A DNA stretch of 64,000 nucleotides from Silurus meridionalis (lineage: Eukaryota > Chordata > Actinopteri > Siluriformes > Siluridae), in assembly GCF_014805685.1 (NCBI RefSeq), contig NC_060884.1:11628856-11692855 (forward strand), read 5' to 3'. The translations under genes were made by a program, and so were the position numbers. Each line of letters starts with the position of its first letter. Position 1 is the stretch's first letter. The notes under the pieces are model-generated. The model worked only from the letters and a program-made list of their open reading frames with translations. It made no database searches and was not told the origin of the DNA. Below, one piece after another: positions 39,291 through 51,670 of the stretch.

Positions 39291-41934
39291 TTATTATTCA
39301 AATCTATATCCTGGACTAGTTGCTGTAACTCAAAAAGTTAGTCTCTTTCACTTTTTTGCATCATGGCTTTATCCAGTTGATGAGCATGTGTAGCCTGCAG
39401 TTTCTCTGTTTTGTAGTACTGTTTAGTCAATATCGTTTTTAAGAAAAAGCACTGGCACAAGCCAGTGAAATGTCTGCATAGTACTTATAATATTCTAGTT
39501 TTAGCTAAATTTGTTGTGGGCTGCTGTGTAGATTTTATTAGTATTAGCAATAAATACTTCCTACCAATGAATCAGTTGTTGTTTGTAGTTATATAACTCT
39601 GGAATATTAGTAATAAAATGTTTTCAAGTAGAATTTTAGAAGAACTACTTATCATATTGTGGGCACTCCCTAGGGGTTTACTTCACAAGCATCCATGTGA
39701 CATTATAATGCAGAAAGAGCAGGTGTGGTTAGATGGACCAATATACATTGCTAATCTAGCCAGTGCATTTAGTAAAGAAAAAAATGTGTGCGCACACACA
39801 CACACACGCACACACACACAAACCTCCCACATGCTAGGTTTTGTCTAATTCGTATCCACCATAATGTTACCAGGACCAGTGTCTGGTAATTATCTGTTGG
39901 TCTCCTCTTTTTATCTCTTAATTTTGCTGTAGCTCAGAGAGATGGATAGCATGGCATTTCTTCCACTGTTTGGCTGAAATGTTGAGGGCATGGCTCTATT
40001 AACTGAAGTCTGAACTTCATCGAGTGTATTAAATGGAGGAGGATACATTTCTGCACACAGCTGGAGCCGTGTTATGGAGCACTTTTATCCTCACGCACTT
40101 AGAGTTTTTAGAGGTAGCCAAGGTTATGATGACAAAAATAGTAGAATTTCTAAGACCATTAATGCACATTCAAGTGTTGATATTTAAGAAACGAAGTATA
40201 TTGCTTTATTAATATCGGACAGACTGATGCCAGCCCTCTGCCATAAAGATAATGAAGTGGTACAGTTTTAGTGTTATTACATTTTCAGAATTGGCCCAGT
40301 CAATACAACCTGAGAATGAGATTTGGAAGGACCTGGTCCCTCTGTAGTAGCAGTTAAAATAATAGCATAACCGACTGCTCCTGTGGTGCGACAGTGTGTG
40401 GTTTAAGCAAGACCGGGCCATGAATATGGATGGCGTATCAGAACAAATGTCCAGACAGGAGGGGTCACTGCCTGTGCTGCTTTAATTAAAGTGGGGGAAA
40501 AAGCAGCCGCTGTCATCCCATAGATAAACCCTCCCACTACCAGCAGCTAGGATTCCCATGTTTTCTTTTGTCCCAGTCTAATCCTGTTATTTCTATTGGG
40601 AAGTCAATTTTCTGTATGTCCATTTTGCAGAGATCATACTGCTAGTTAATGGCTGGTTATTCCTGACTGATACATCTACTGTGGTCATGAAGGATATGGG
40701 GAGTTACACATCTTTCTTTTTTTGTTCATTGGCTCCATCTTAGCTGCATATCTAAGAAGAGTAAAAGATCAGACTTCTTCTGAGTGGTGCAACAAAAGGG
40801 CATTTGCCTGGCAGTCACAAATCCAATAGGAGTCCAGTTTTTATGCTCTCTGAGTGGGTGAGATGTTACTCTCTTTCCCGTCTTTTACAAAAACACTAGG
40901 CAATCATGGCCATCAGTAAGCTTGTGTATGTAAAAGAGGACATTCACTAAGGGTATCCAGCTGTCTTGTGATTTAGCATGAGTGGAAGGTTGAAAAAGAT
41001 TTGTGACTGGAAATTATTGTTAAAGGCACATGTTACATTAAGATGTTGCCCTGTCTGTTTTTGAAGAAGTTAAAGCTGTGATAACATCATGTGATCTCAT
41101 TGGTAAAAAGAACACTCAGTGCTGACAGAAAAATGATAAAGGGAAGCATCTCAGAACAGCAGGATCTCTCGGGATTGACTCGATTTTGGAAGCGCATAAC
41201 TCTTGCGAACATAGGAAACACTGGAGACCCAGGACCCTAACCTCGGTCCAGATCATATGGAAACAGCTGGCCTCAGACTCAGGAAATCCCACCTTTGGCA
41301 CTAAAATCTGCACATTGGTCATCATATCCTATCTTTCATAATATAGACAGGTATGAGAACTGTACAACGCAAGCCAGCTTCCTGCCAACTAAGGTCTTAG
41401 CCCATCCAGGGTGGAGGCCTTATTAGCCTCCCTGTCTGTCTGAAATAATATTTCCTCAATTGATAACCTCATACACCCAGCAGAGGAAAGAATTCACATC
41501 CCACTGATATCTTTGGCATACACTGTACAACGTGTCAAAATAAAATGGCATGTATGGAATGTCAAGTTGGACACAGCCTTTGTGGTAGGATATTTAGCTG
41601 TCTATCTACAGCAATGACATTTGCCTCAGTGTTGTCCATTACCATTAACCAGCCCATCCACATGGCTGACATTCAGTGTAAGTGGATACATTCTTGCCTG
41701 TGTTCCAAGCTAGTGTCCTGCCTTTTTTTTAGGAACCTTTCATTTACACTTCAACTGTATAAGCCATTTTCCCTTTAACTCATGCAAGGCCTGAAGGGAT
41801 ATGGAAACTTCAAAATGAGGTAGACCTCCAGATATGAGTATTTCTTCTGCTTTTAGAAAACTCAAATGCAATCAACTATATTGCATTAAGATTCATTTAA
41901 GATTTTTTTCCTTTTGATCATTTCAGCTCCCGAG

Positions 41935-42070
41935 TCATTATCTGGAGTTTTCCATGTTCTCCGTGTGCATGCTTGGGTTTCTCCTGGGTTCTACGCTGTG
42001 CTAAACAACCCCTGTGTGTAAATGAATGCGTGAATGTGTATCAGCAGTAGTCTGGCAGCCTGTCCTTGGT
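41935..42070 (+). mobile_element. Fragment of a common fish SINE-like repeat
   Basis: TCTGGAGTTTTCCATGTTCT, CCGTGTGCATGCTTGGGTTT and CTCCTGGGTTCTACGCTG parallel the body of the repeat seen near 20866. The tRNA-like head is missing. Confidence 0.6.
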
Positions 42071-42108
42071 GATTTCTTCCACTGTGTTCAATGTTCTGTT
42101 TGAACCTG

Positions 42109-42526
42109 CACTAAATTGCCAAAAGTATTGGGTCACCTGGTCATACATATAGTATATGATTTTTGGAGCATTGCATTCCACAATTAGTCCAAATTTGCTC
42201 TTATAATTCCCTCCACTCTTCTGGGAAGCTGTTCCACTAGATTTTTGGAGTGTGCTTATGGATATTTGTGTTCATCAGCCACAAGGGTATTATGAAAGGC
42301 AGGTACTGATGTAGGTGAGGAGGTCTGGGGTGCAGTCAGCATTCCAATTCATCCCAAAGGTGTTAAGTAGGGATGAGATCAGAGCTCTATAGCAGGCAAT
42401 GCTGGAACAGGTTTGGGTTTCCAAGTTTAAGCGAATGCAAAATATTATAGCGTATTTATAGACGTCCTATACAAATGAGTGCCTCCACCTTTGTCAGGTG
42501 ACCCAATACTTTGGGCAATATAGTGT
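42109..42526. mobile_element. Full-length ACACTATAT-type TIR element
   Basis: The left end CACTAAATTGCCAAAAGTA and GTATTGGGTCACCTGG is matched inverted by the right end CAGGTGACCCAATACTTTGG and CAATATAGTGT. The body (418 bases) has no transposase frame. Two related copies lie at 19689-19916 and 51127-51492. The superfamily was not determined. Confidence 0.8.
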
Positions 42527-43962
42527 TTATACAGATTGAGTTTTAGTTAAAAAAAAAAAAAGTTAAAAAGTTGGCAAATGACAAGCGGTGTCCTCAAGTA
42601 TGTGTGACCTTTTCTTTTTGCCGATTAAATGGTACATCACGTATGCTCACATTTTATCTGATGGTACAATTAGTCAAGCGACTGATTACTTTGTTAATGC
42701 ATACACTATCGCCATTAACAGTAGCTATTAGTTATGCTCTGATGTATCAGTTGAGTATGGAACAAAATGTTCCATATGTACCGAATATTAAATTCAAGTT
42801 GTTTAAGTAGGCAAGGAGGTTAAATACAACTTTGAAATCAATACAGTATGTATGATCAATAACAACAGAAGTGTTTTGCATTATGCACAGTAGACTTCCT
42901 TACATTATAAGTAGACACCAGTTTCTGTTATTTTGGATAATTTTAACAAAACAATTAACCAGAATTAGTACGGATTGTTTCGTCCCCATAATCGATATTT
43001 AGGAGCATTTATTTAATTGTGTAATAATGTGTAAGTTAATTCAAAATGATTAACCAAGATGGCTTGTATGCCATACATAATAATTACAGCATAGTACATT
43101 GACATTGAAAAAAGGATTTTACACAAAACGTAATTGTCGGTTGCGACATGGGAGGTGCTGATGGTGAGTGTGTTACATTGAAGTAAACAACCTGTAGTTC
43201 GAGTGTGGGTGTACAAGTAAAGCTGTCCAGCTCAATGTCACTGATCTCTAATTAGCATTTACGTATGGTTGGATGAGTGGCACCAGAGTGAAGTGGCAGA
43301 AGGGCGCCAGGTCTACACTGCCCCTTTTGTTAAACACAAAAAGAGCAGGCACCAAATGAACGAATGCGACTCAGAAGGCTATGCAGTTTTACATCAATCA
43401 GCCTTGTTTGGCAGTGTACTACATGCCATGTTGATGAGGCAGTGAGTAGTTCAGTCTGTTTGCTTGTTTGGTTATGGGCCAAGCTATTAGCATGAGCAAG
43501 TGATGGGGCAGGCGGCTTCTGAATCGTCTTTGTTTCTGGTTTGTGTGAAAATACATTAAAGGTCACGGAAATCATGACTAATTCATTGGCTCACTTCGTG
43601 TTGTCCATTTTTGCCTCGTTTGCTTCGCTTGTAGGACATTAAGCCTATTTTTGCCTTTGTGATGTTGCCATGTTTTAGGAATAACTGTAAATGTGTCCAG
43701 CTGAATGCAAGTGGCCTGGAAAATAAAATAAATCCTTCACACGGTCTAAATCCTTTTTACATTTTCTGCTAGATATGCTTTTAAAAGCATTCTGAACTGT
43801 AACATTTCTCAAACAGTACAGTGTTAGGAAGCAGATAAAATGTAAAACATGTATTTGGTGGTCTTTATTTTTTACACTACAGTTTAAAGTATATATATTG
43901 TTTAATAGAATCGGTTTTAGGCATATTCAGCAGGTTTTCCTAATTGCCCTCACATATGGGTT

Positions 43963-44035
43963 CATGTAATTAGATTAGATTCAACTTTGTCATTGTGCAA
44001 GGTACAAGTAAAGGGCCAATGAAATGCCGTAGATA
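43963..44035 (-). mobile_element. LINE/SINE tail fragment
   Basis: TTAGATTAGATTCAACTTTG, TCATTGTGCAAGGTAC and GGCCAATGAAATGC are wording I recall from the 3' end of a fish retroposon read in antisense. It is short and ends about 200 bases before the internal TATA-like box. Confidence 0.5.
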
Positions 44036-44241
44036 GTAAGGTAAATGGTCTGTTTGATGAATTTTTCTGGTTTTATTGTAAAGAGAGATTACTTATTATC
44101 TTTTTTTGTTCATTATAATAGTATTCAGATTCCCCTATTTCCTCCCCCAGTCATTATGGCTCATCCCTCTTATGAATATTCAATGAACTCTGTGCTTAAT
44201 ATGCATGAGTGGGTGTGTAAAAGCAGAATTGTGTTAGTGGT

Positions 44242-44249
44242 ATAAAAGC
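44242..44249 (+). promoter_or_regulatory. pdzrn3: TATA-like box of internal pdzrn3 promoter
   Basis: The octamer TATAAAAG lies 212 bases before the start codon of the alternative first exon, and a second ATAAAAGG follows at 44251-44258. A start site about 30 bases downstream would give a 5' leader of roughly 190 bases, rich in purines (GAGAG runs). Upstream are a perfect palindrome TGAATATTCA (44173-44182) and a TATGCAT motif (about 44200). The position relative to a recognised first exon makes this a plausible core promoter; no transcript data are available here. Confidence 0.6.
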
Positions 44250-44282
44250 ATAAAAGGCAGGGAGAGCGGGAGAGGGCAGGAA

Positions 44283-44450
44283 ATGACTGCACTTGCACAC
44301 TTCAGTCTGTTTCACACAGAGAATACTGCAGCGTGGAGTGTGTGTAAATCTTCACTAGTGAGGGAGAGCGTGAGAGAGCAGCTCACAGGAAGGAGGGAGA
44401 GAGCATACAGAGTTACTGCTCTCTTCCGGAGAGAAGGCTGGATGGTGTGA
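44283..44450 (+). other. Upstream ORF in the 5' leader of the alternative first exon
   Basis: An ATG at 44283 (G at -3, A at +4) opens a 55-codon reading frame that closes at TGA 44448-44450, ten bases before the main ATG at 44461. It would be translated only if transcription starts upstream of 44283, as the TATA-like box suggests. The peptide has no recognisable domain, so any role would be in controlling translation of the main frame. The frame may also be chance, because the purine-rich leader has few stops. Confidence 0.35.
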
Positions 44451-44460
44451 ACTCTTCATC

Positions 44461-44529
44461 ATGGGATGCAGCCTCTGTACTTTACAGAAGCCAGCAGAGC
44501 GATACAAACTACTGTATGAAGTGTGCCGG
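44461..44529 (+). CDS. pdzrn3: pdzrn3 alternative first coding exon (short isoform)
   Basis: This exon encodes 23 residues starting MGCSLC and ending YKLLYEVC-R, followed by a consensus donor (CGG then GTAACT). The ATG has a strong Kozak context (A at -3, G at +4). The exon ends in phase 0, matching the next exon, which begins VNGKDLS. From recall, human PDZRN3 and PDZRN4 have short isoforms with a very similar start (MGC-LCT-QK...YKLLYEV) joined to the same VNGKDLS exon, and this is the basis of the call. Gly2 followed by Cys3 and Cys6 is the pattern of N-myristoylated and palmitoylated proteins such as the kinase Fyn (MGCxxC), so a membrane anchor is predicted. The isoform would lack the RING and TRAF-type zinc fingers. 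The intron that follows is 11,833 bases long. Confidence 0.88.
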
Positions 44530-45362
44530 GTAACTGACTTTCCTTCACTTGTGCATTTTTTATGAATATTTTGGATCTGTGCTAGATGATTGGGATGATT
44601 TGGAACTGTGGAAATCTTTCGCATAGAGTCATGTTTGTTGTTTCTTGTATGGACCTCGTGGAGATGATGTCAAATAGTTTATTATTTTATTATTCATGGT
44701 TGTGTAATGTCATCTGATGACTCTTGATATTACATGTCATTTTAAGATTCTGCTATTTGTGGATGTGGGTGCTAAATGCAGAATTTTGTGAACTCCGATT
44801 TAGCTGCAACCGGTTCTCTTGTAATATATAGATTCATGAGAATAATGGAGCCGTTTACAATATATTGTCTTATTCACGAATATAGAAATCATTAAAACAC
44901 ATACTTAAGGGCTTTTTTTTTTTTTTACTATTCTCCCTCCACCAAATAAGTTTTCTTCCTCTTTGTTTTTTTCATTGCTTTTTTTTTATTTACTTTTTTC
45001 AGGGCTCGTCTGTGTCCCATTCATTTTCAATCTCAAATTGTTCTTAGTTTACCGTTCTCATTTTTATATATTTTATATATAGACTCTTAGAATTTGTGTA
45101 TTTTGAAATGAAAGTTAAACACAAAACAAATGTAACGAAAGAAATCTAGGTGTGTTCATGAAGGTTTTCAGTCAGCACATTTGCACATGAAGTATGGAAA
45201 TGTTACTGTGTGCTCTTAATTATATTGTCGTATGATCTATGATGTTAGTTTTTGAATTTTGTTGTCTTGGGATGCTGAGATCTACTGTTGCAGATGGTAG
45301 CTGGGGATGTGAATGAGCCAGCAGGGGGCTGTGTTGAGCCTATTTGTTCAATTACTGACACG

Positions 45363-45365
<3 letters not shown>

Positions 45366-45419
<54 letters not shown>
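45366..45419. repeat. (CA)n microsatellite
   Basis: About 27 units, preceded by CGCACG. Confidence 0.97.
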
Positions 45420-45422
<3 letters not shown>

Positions 45423-45788
45423 GTGGCTTACTCTTACCGTAATTAGTAATGTAGCTAATTTATGTTATGCCTTTAGCCTTAACCCCAATAACAAAATAAC
45501 TAAAACATTAAGCTAATAAATTATAAATAAAAGCACCAGTTGTTGATCCCATATGGAAACAGATGCTTGAAAATGTTCCCAAGAAATTGAGAAATAAGAA
45601 ACTCCAGAAAGTGCATTGTATTAGCTACTTTATGTATTTTCTGTGCACAAAACACTGTGTTTCTCATTTGTAATAGCTCTGTATTTCTCTGCTGATATCA
45701 ATGTTCTGTCTCTGTTCTGTCTGTAAGCTTTGCTTTGATCAAACCTAAGAGTGAGTGGTACTAACAGCCTTGTTTTAAATTGAGGTAA

Positions 45789-45790
<2 letters not shown>

Positions 45791-45864
<74 letters not shown>
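45791..45864. repeat. (GT)n microsatellite
   Basis: About 37 units, in inverted orientation to the (CA)n tract 370 bases upstream. Confidence 0.97.
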
Positions 45865-45865
<1 letters not shown>

Positions 45866-46009
45866 CAGTGAATTTAGCTTTCAATCCAGAATTTTCAGTT
45901 ACAAACAAAAAATGAAATATAGGGCCACCAGATTAGATCACATCCCTTTGTCCTATCTTTCCATTCTCTATAGAGACCTGTCAATTAGGTTTGATTGGCA
46001 GACTGTTAG

Positions 46010-46400
46010 CTAAGGGCGGCATGCTGTTAGTCTTATTGCCCCCTCGCCTTGCCAATTATTCCGAGCAGGTCTACCATCTGAGTGGACGGAGCTTCAGCAC
46101 ACAAAGGCAGGCGCCCATGTTTATCATCAAACTCTATTTATCACCCCTCCGATAAAGCATCCGGTGTGCCTTAAAATCTGCCCTTCAGCCTTCTCGTCAA
46201 ATGATAAGTCAGGAGGAAGAAGTTTTTACCTCTATAAGTGTAGGGGATAAGCATTATCTCTGTGTGACATAGTCAAAGCCAAGTGACAAGCAGCGTGATT
46301 AAATTTCACCAATAAATGTTACCCATCGATGCATCAGATATTTTGTGCATCAGTCTGCTTCCATGACGGGTGATTTATGGTTCTTGTCCATGTGATATGA
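46010..46400. promoter_or_regulatory. Possible conserved non-coding element
   Basis: A repeat-free stretch 1.5 kb downstream of the alternative first exon, with GCCAATTATTCCG, CGATAAAGCATCCGG and ACCCATCGATGCATCAGA. No coding potential. The call rests on texture and position. Confidence 0.28.
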
Positions 46401-47634
46401 AACTCTTAATCAGATCATTTTGTAAATATTTAATTCTTAGACATGCAAAGAGCTGTTTGCGAAAGATATGGTTACTAAGAGATTTGTTTTTTGCCAACGT
46501 GTTATTCAGTAAGAGCGAGTAAACTCAAGTAAACACTGTTGGATTTTCTTTATTTTGCACGTTTTCCAAATTCACACCGCTTTTCTATCATCCAAGTAGG
46601 TGATGCTAGAATGTGCTTCCTCCAAGACACTTAAAGAAAGCCACCTCGTAGTCTTTGAGAAAAGCACTTACTGCCTTTCTCAGCATACATCAGCTCAGGC
46701 ACACACAACAGAATAGTGTTACTCATGATTGACAGCAATGAGCAGCACCATCCTTTTTACCCAGAAGCACAACTCTTGATACCAGTAGCATCATTCAAGG
46801 TTCATGATCTATTAGTAGAGCATTTTTTTTTTGCAATCGCTGGAAAGCAGGCAATTTCTGAATATAGCTCAAGGTTTGATTGAATATAAAACTCCTTTAA
46901 TCTCTTGTCAGCCATATTTCCCACAATATGCTCCATGGGTGGTTATGGTACTCGTAGTCCTGTGTGGAAATGTAGGACCTGGATTTTCTTTTGTTGAATA
47001 GTTCAATGGCACCAGATAGAGATCGCCTGAGCTTGAACGTGTCTGGTGAAGGAGGAGTGGGTGTGCTTGTGGGAGAATGGAGGGGTTACATGGAGGTCCA
47101 GACTCCAGTCTGGCCTCATCCTCAGATAATGCATTCACGATCCTATTCATTAGGGTGTTTGGCATCTTGCCGACCCCCAGGATTTTCTCCATCATTTTCT
47201 TCCTTCATGCACTTTCGTTTCTGTCTCGACAGTGTTTCTGAGTCAAACACAGACAGGAGAGAAAATATACTCCTCAGTGCCTTTGTATTGTACGCTTAGG
47301 CAAAGCTTAAACAATACTAGCTATATTGTTTGGGGGAGAAAAAAAAATATTTCTACCCACTGATTCCAGAAAATGTATCCTATATGGAAAAAAGTATATT
47401 AGTACTGTTTTTCCTGAAAGCATTCAAGGGGAGATAGGGGGAGAAGCCCAGACTAGGCACAGTGTGACTTTTTCTAGCTGTCATTGCAAAGAGTTGACCT
47501 CACTAAGTGCACCACAACCCCGTGCTGACAGCTTCAAAGCTGGAAGGCTATGCACCATGTGGAGATGCAAGTTTCTCCATTGGTGTTTGCCCTTAATCTG
47601 GACGGCTGAACCTGTGTTTGACTGTATATAGACC

Positions 47635-48135
47635 CAAAAGCAGCCGGTAATCGCCATGGCGCCTGTATTTATTTCGTCTCGTAGCTTTCACGCTGACTAG
47701 CTTGTTAGATTCTGTAATGATCTTGGCTTTATGGTGTATTCTCTGTCCCAGAGAGCTTCTGATGTGATTAAAACAAATTATCTTAAGGGAGAATAGAAAA
47801 GGGTAATTTTGTACGGAAATGAACGTAAATCCAATTACATCGCATGTAGAGATAAGGGTATATCTTGTGCGAGATAGAGGAGAGTGGGAAATAGATTTAG
47901 GATGTTACTCATGCAGATAATCTAATTAACTGTTAAGAATAGTATAAACATTTCTATGGAAACAGTGGTTTGTTTCTCGCTAATTAGGAACAGCAAGCTT
48001 AAGATTTTGTTATTGACTCTAATAGGACCGCGATCTTACAGTTAGGAACGTCCTTAGAGTGGAGTTTGGGTGTTCCTGAGGGTTGACGGAGACATAATGG
48101 TCAGATTGCGTTGAATGATTTGAGGAGAATCGGGA
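47635..48135. promoter_or_regulatory. Possible conserved non-coding element
   Basis: About 500 bases free of repeats and long frames, with CGGTAATCGCCATGG, AGATTCTGTAATGATC, GAACGTAAATCCAATTAC, ATCTAATTAACTG and CTCGCTAATTAGGAAC. The many AATTA cores are typical of enhancers bound by homeodomain proteins. Not confirmed by alignment. Confidence 0.35.
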
Positions 48136-49769
48136 AATAGGCAGACACTAAGCCTAATCGGAAACAGATTGAGGCCACAGCGCCTCCACAGCTGTTTCGC
48201 ACTGAAGCAGGTGGTCAGCAGTCACTAGGGACATATCAGTACACTCTGGACAAGCCGAGACAAAACAATCTCTCTCACATGACGAGATACACAAGTGACA
48301 CGAACAAGAAACAGATACAATGCGATAGCTACAGACACGACATGTAGACAAAACAAGGGTACAGCATAACAAACAGGCACCAAAACACTGAATTTGAGAG
48401 AAGATTACCCATAACGGGGCTAATCAAGATGTAACATCATTCAAAGTTATCACACATGTAAGGTGACAGAAGTTGGGGTCAAATTAATGAAACCAATAAA
48501 AAAACAGTGTAACCCAATGAGTACTATTATATATAATAGAACATAAAAGGCAGATTGAAGAAAAAGTTGAGGTTATGCTTACACCAGGTATTACAAGCCA
48601 ATACTGCTGTAATTTATATAAGATCAGATAAGAAACATATTAACAGGTAATGTATTATTGATTAAAAAAATAATAATTTATTTGATATTGTGTTCATTTG
48701 ATAAGTATATTCAGTAGACTCGTTGTATGTGTATACTGTAAATGTATGAATATGCTGAAAATGCAAAATGTGCAAGGACTGCTAGTGCAGTATATAAAGG
48801 GAATGATTATTTTTACAATATTTACAATGGTATTATACTATAACCCGTTAGTTAAACCTAGTACTTTAGACTGAAATACAGTACAGATGTGGTGTTTTCT
48901 ATGGACACACAGGAGCAGGTGTGAATGGGTCTTTTTTATAGCGGAAATGTTTGAACAGATGCTCACAAGCGCTTTGTTTTGATCCTCAAAAGTAACAAAG
49001 ACATCAGGACAGATTAAATGTGCCGTCTGCTTTTCCTGGTGTATGCTGTAAAGTCTTTTGTTAGCATGTCTTTGTTCTTCCAGTTGTGTGATCAAAATAC
49101 CATGATTGCAGTGTGTCATCCTTTTGGGTTTATTTTTCTCTTTTTTTTTTTTTATTTGTTTTTTTTTTTTTTTTTTATGAACAGTTCACATTCAGTGTAC
49201 AATGGATAAATGAGTTCATTTGCGAACGCCTTTGTAGTAACACCTCCAATGTGTTCCTCTGGAGGCTTGTTATTACTGGTAAATGATGGGACATGATTAA
49301 CGATATAAATTGCATGTGTGAACACATGTTCCGGAGGTGAAAAGCAGGCCATATCCCTAGTGTCCATGCAGAGTGATGAATAAAACATCTTGATAGAGAG
49401 GTCTAATCTCTTGTTAGAGCTGTGGGCCTCTTTTTTAAATGCAGATGATGGAGAGCCATTACTTCTCATTATTCCTCGTCAGCCCGAGTCCTCCCTCAGA
49501 GCCTAATCATTGCTATCCCTCAGTGCCGGACAGCTGATATTTAGGACATGCAATGGAGGCAGTGAAGCACCCAACTAAGATCATATTTCTTTTGCTTTTT
49601 CAGTAGGATCTTAAAAGTGTCATCTTCTAATGATAGTCTTTTGAGAAGATGGAATCTAATGCAGTTCATGTCAACTCCTTATTTCTGACCAATATACATA
49701 TAGCACTATTCATTTTAAAGTCTGAAATTATGGATTGTGAATGAGCTCCATGTATATTTGGTGCTTCAC

Positions 49770-49793
49770 AAAAAAAAAAAAAAAAAAAAAAAA
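49770..49793. repeat. Poly-A run
   Basis: About 24 A; it may be the tail of an unrecognised retroposon, but no body was identified. Confidence 0.9.
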
Positions 49794-51126
49794 GCAGTTA
49801 AACCATAGTAGCCAATAACAAATTAAAAAGTAGACTATTCTATAATTTTGTTTGAAATGTAATTTAATACAGTAATATGGGTTGTCTTAAAAATAAATAG
49901 TAGAATTGATTTAGATATTTCTTTTATTTTCTATTTTTATGTAACCTTTATTAAAACAAAAGTGTGCCCAGTGGCATAACTGCCTTTTCTTTATAAACAC
50001 ACGTCATCTCTCCTATTCATAAAGAATTTATGTTAATACACCTGGTGTTATGTATAAACTATAAACTAACTGTTAAATTAAATTTTTTCCCCCTTTTGGT
50101 AAAATCTTAATTTCCCCTTTGTATACACATTTGCACATTCTGTGTAACCTAGGAAATTGTGTTACTGTTGACTTGTTGAAAACTTTTCTTTTTTTGGAAA
50201 CTCGAGGATATGACTGGTTACCAAAACTTGCTCAGGACAAGTATATGCATCCTTCATTTAAGTAGAAGTACAGATATTCATGTTGTAAAAAGTCTCTGGT
50301 AAAAGTTAAATCACTGCCTACACTTTTTCACTCACGTTAAAGTAAAGAAGTTTGGGCTCGGACTTGTATTTAAGTAAAAAGAAGCCTTTAATATGAACTG
50401 TTTGTGTCATTCTGGTAACTGGACCTCATCTCACATTAATTTATTGATACGAAAGAATTTCACACCCACCATATAGAACACAAGCAGAGAAAATATGATG
50501 GTGATTAAGAATGTCTGTTTTTAGTCATGTTTACATCGCTGACTCCCTCTATCTCATCCACGTTAGCTATATTCATTGTTAGCCTTGTAGGCTAGCCTAT
50601 GTCGGTGATGAGTGATAGCCAGGAAATAATATACCAGCGGTAGGCTGAAAAAAGGCACGCAATTACAAGAAACAGGTTTATGGGCTGAAAACGGCGCACA
50701 ATGAGATGAAAAAATATTAGTCATAATATTGGAAAAAATATTGGTCACATTAAAAATGTAGAGATATTTGTGTCAAATAAAAAGAAGAAAAAAGTCCAAA
50801 AATAAATAGTGAAGTACAAATACCAGAAAGTAAGTACAGTAACAAAGTGTTCATACTTCATTACTTCCCATCTCTGGACATATCACAGTGCTGTTAATTC
50901 AAATCACAGGACTTGTACTGTTTTTGTTTTGTTTTTAAAAAGAGAAAAAAAGATAGCATCATATAAAAGAGCAAACTTTACACGGACTGCTATGGTGGTC
51001 ATGTTGCATGTTAATTTAGGACATTTCAGTAAAATGTGCTGTTATTTAACAAAAAATAAGTGTCTACCTTTGTATATTTAACATTAATGGAAGAAGTCTT
51101 ATACTATATACTATATACTATACTTA

Positions 51127-51492
51127 TACTATATGGCCAAATGTTTTGGACACAAACATTCCACCTATCTGTGCTTTTCGAATCCTATTCTATATTTAGT
51201 CCTTAATTTTTTGCAGTTATAATAACCTCTACTCTCCTGTGAAGCCTTCCACTCGTTTTTGCAGGGTGGCTATGAAGATGTGCTCATTCAGCCACAGGAG
51301 TATTAGTGAGTATGCATTGATGTCGGGTAAGAGCTTCTTGGGGAGCAGTCTGCATTCCAGTTCAGCCAACACTAAGGTGTTTTGTGAGGTAAAGGGCAGG
51401 CCGCTGAGGGCACTCAAGGGCGCTCATGCCAACTTTGTGGCCCCGGTAATAAAGGTGTGTAAGGTGCCGACAAGTTTTTCGCCATTATAGTG
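51127..51492. mobile_element. ACACTATAT-type TIR element, diverged copy
   Basis: The left end ACTATATGGCCAAATGTTTT and right end CGCCATTATAGTGT are inverted partners. The body shares GTGCTCATTCAGCCACA and CTGCATTCCAGTTCA with the copy at 42.1 kb, but is more diverged. Confidence 0.75.
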
Positions 51493-51599
51493 TATAACAA
51501 GTTGTGATTGTGATTCTGTTACAAAAATTCATTGCACATTATAGTCTAAACTGTAGTTAAAGCTAAATGTATAGGGTTATTTATGTCTGTACATTTGAG

Positions 51600-51670
51600 A
51601 TTCACCAACAGCTGGGTAGCAAATTCCTTGTGTGTGTCAACACACTTGACCAATAAACCTGATTCTGATG
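51600..51670 (+). mobile_element. LINE 3' tail (+ strand)
   Basis: CTGGGTAGCAAATTCCTTG, TGTGTGTCAACACACTTGAC and CAATAAACCTGATTCTGATG form the end of the same retroposon family seen reversed at 37716. Only the tail is recognised. Confidence 0.7.

Larger units (their letters stand above)
38011..44170. other. Non-coding stretch upstream of the internal promoter
   Basis: No gene was recognised. It has a Tc1-like terminus (GGTGTACTTACTTTTGTTT, about 38157), a SINE at 39.1 kb, (CA)n at 39795-39820, a possible SINE trace near 40780-40860 and a TIR element at 42.1-42.5 kb. A LINE tail-like piece (TTAGATTAGATTCAACTTTG, about 43971) lies just before the promoter. Confidence 0.5.
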
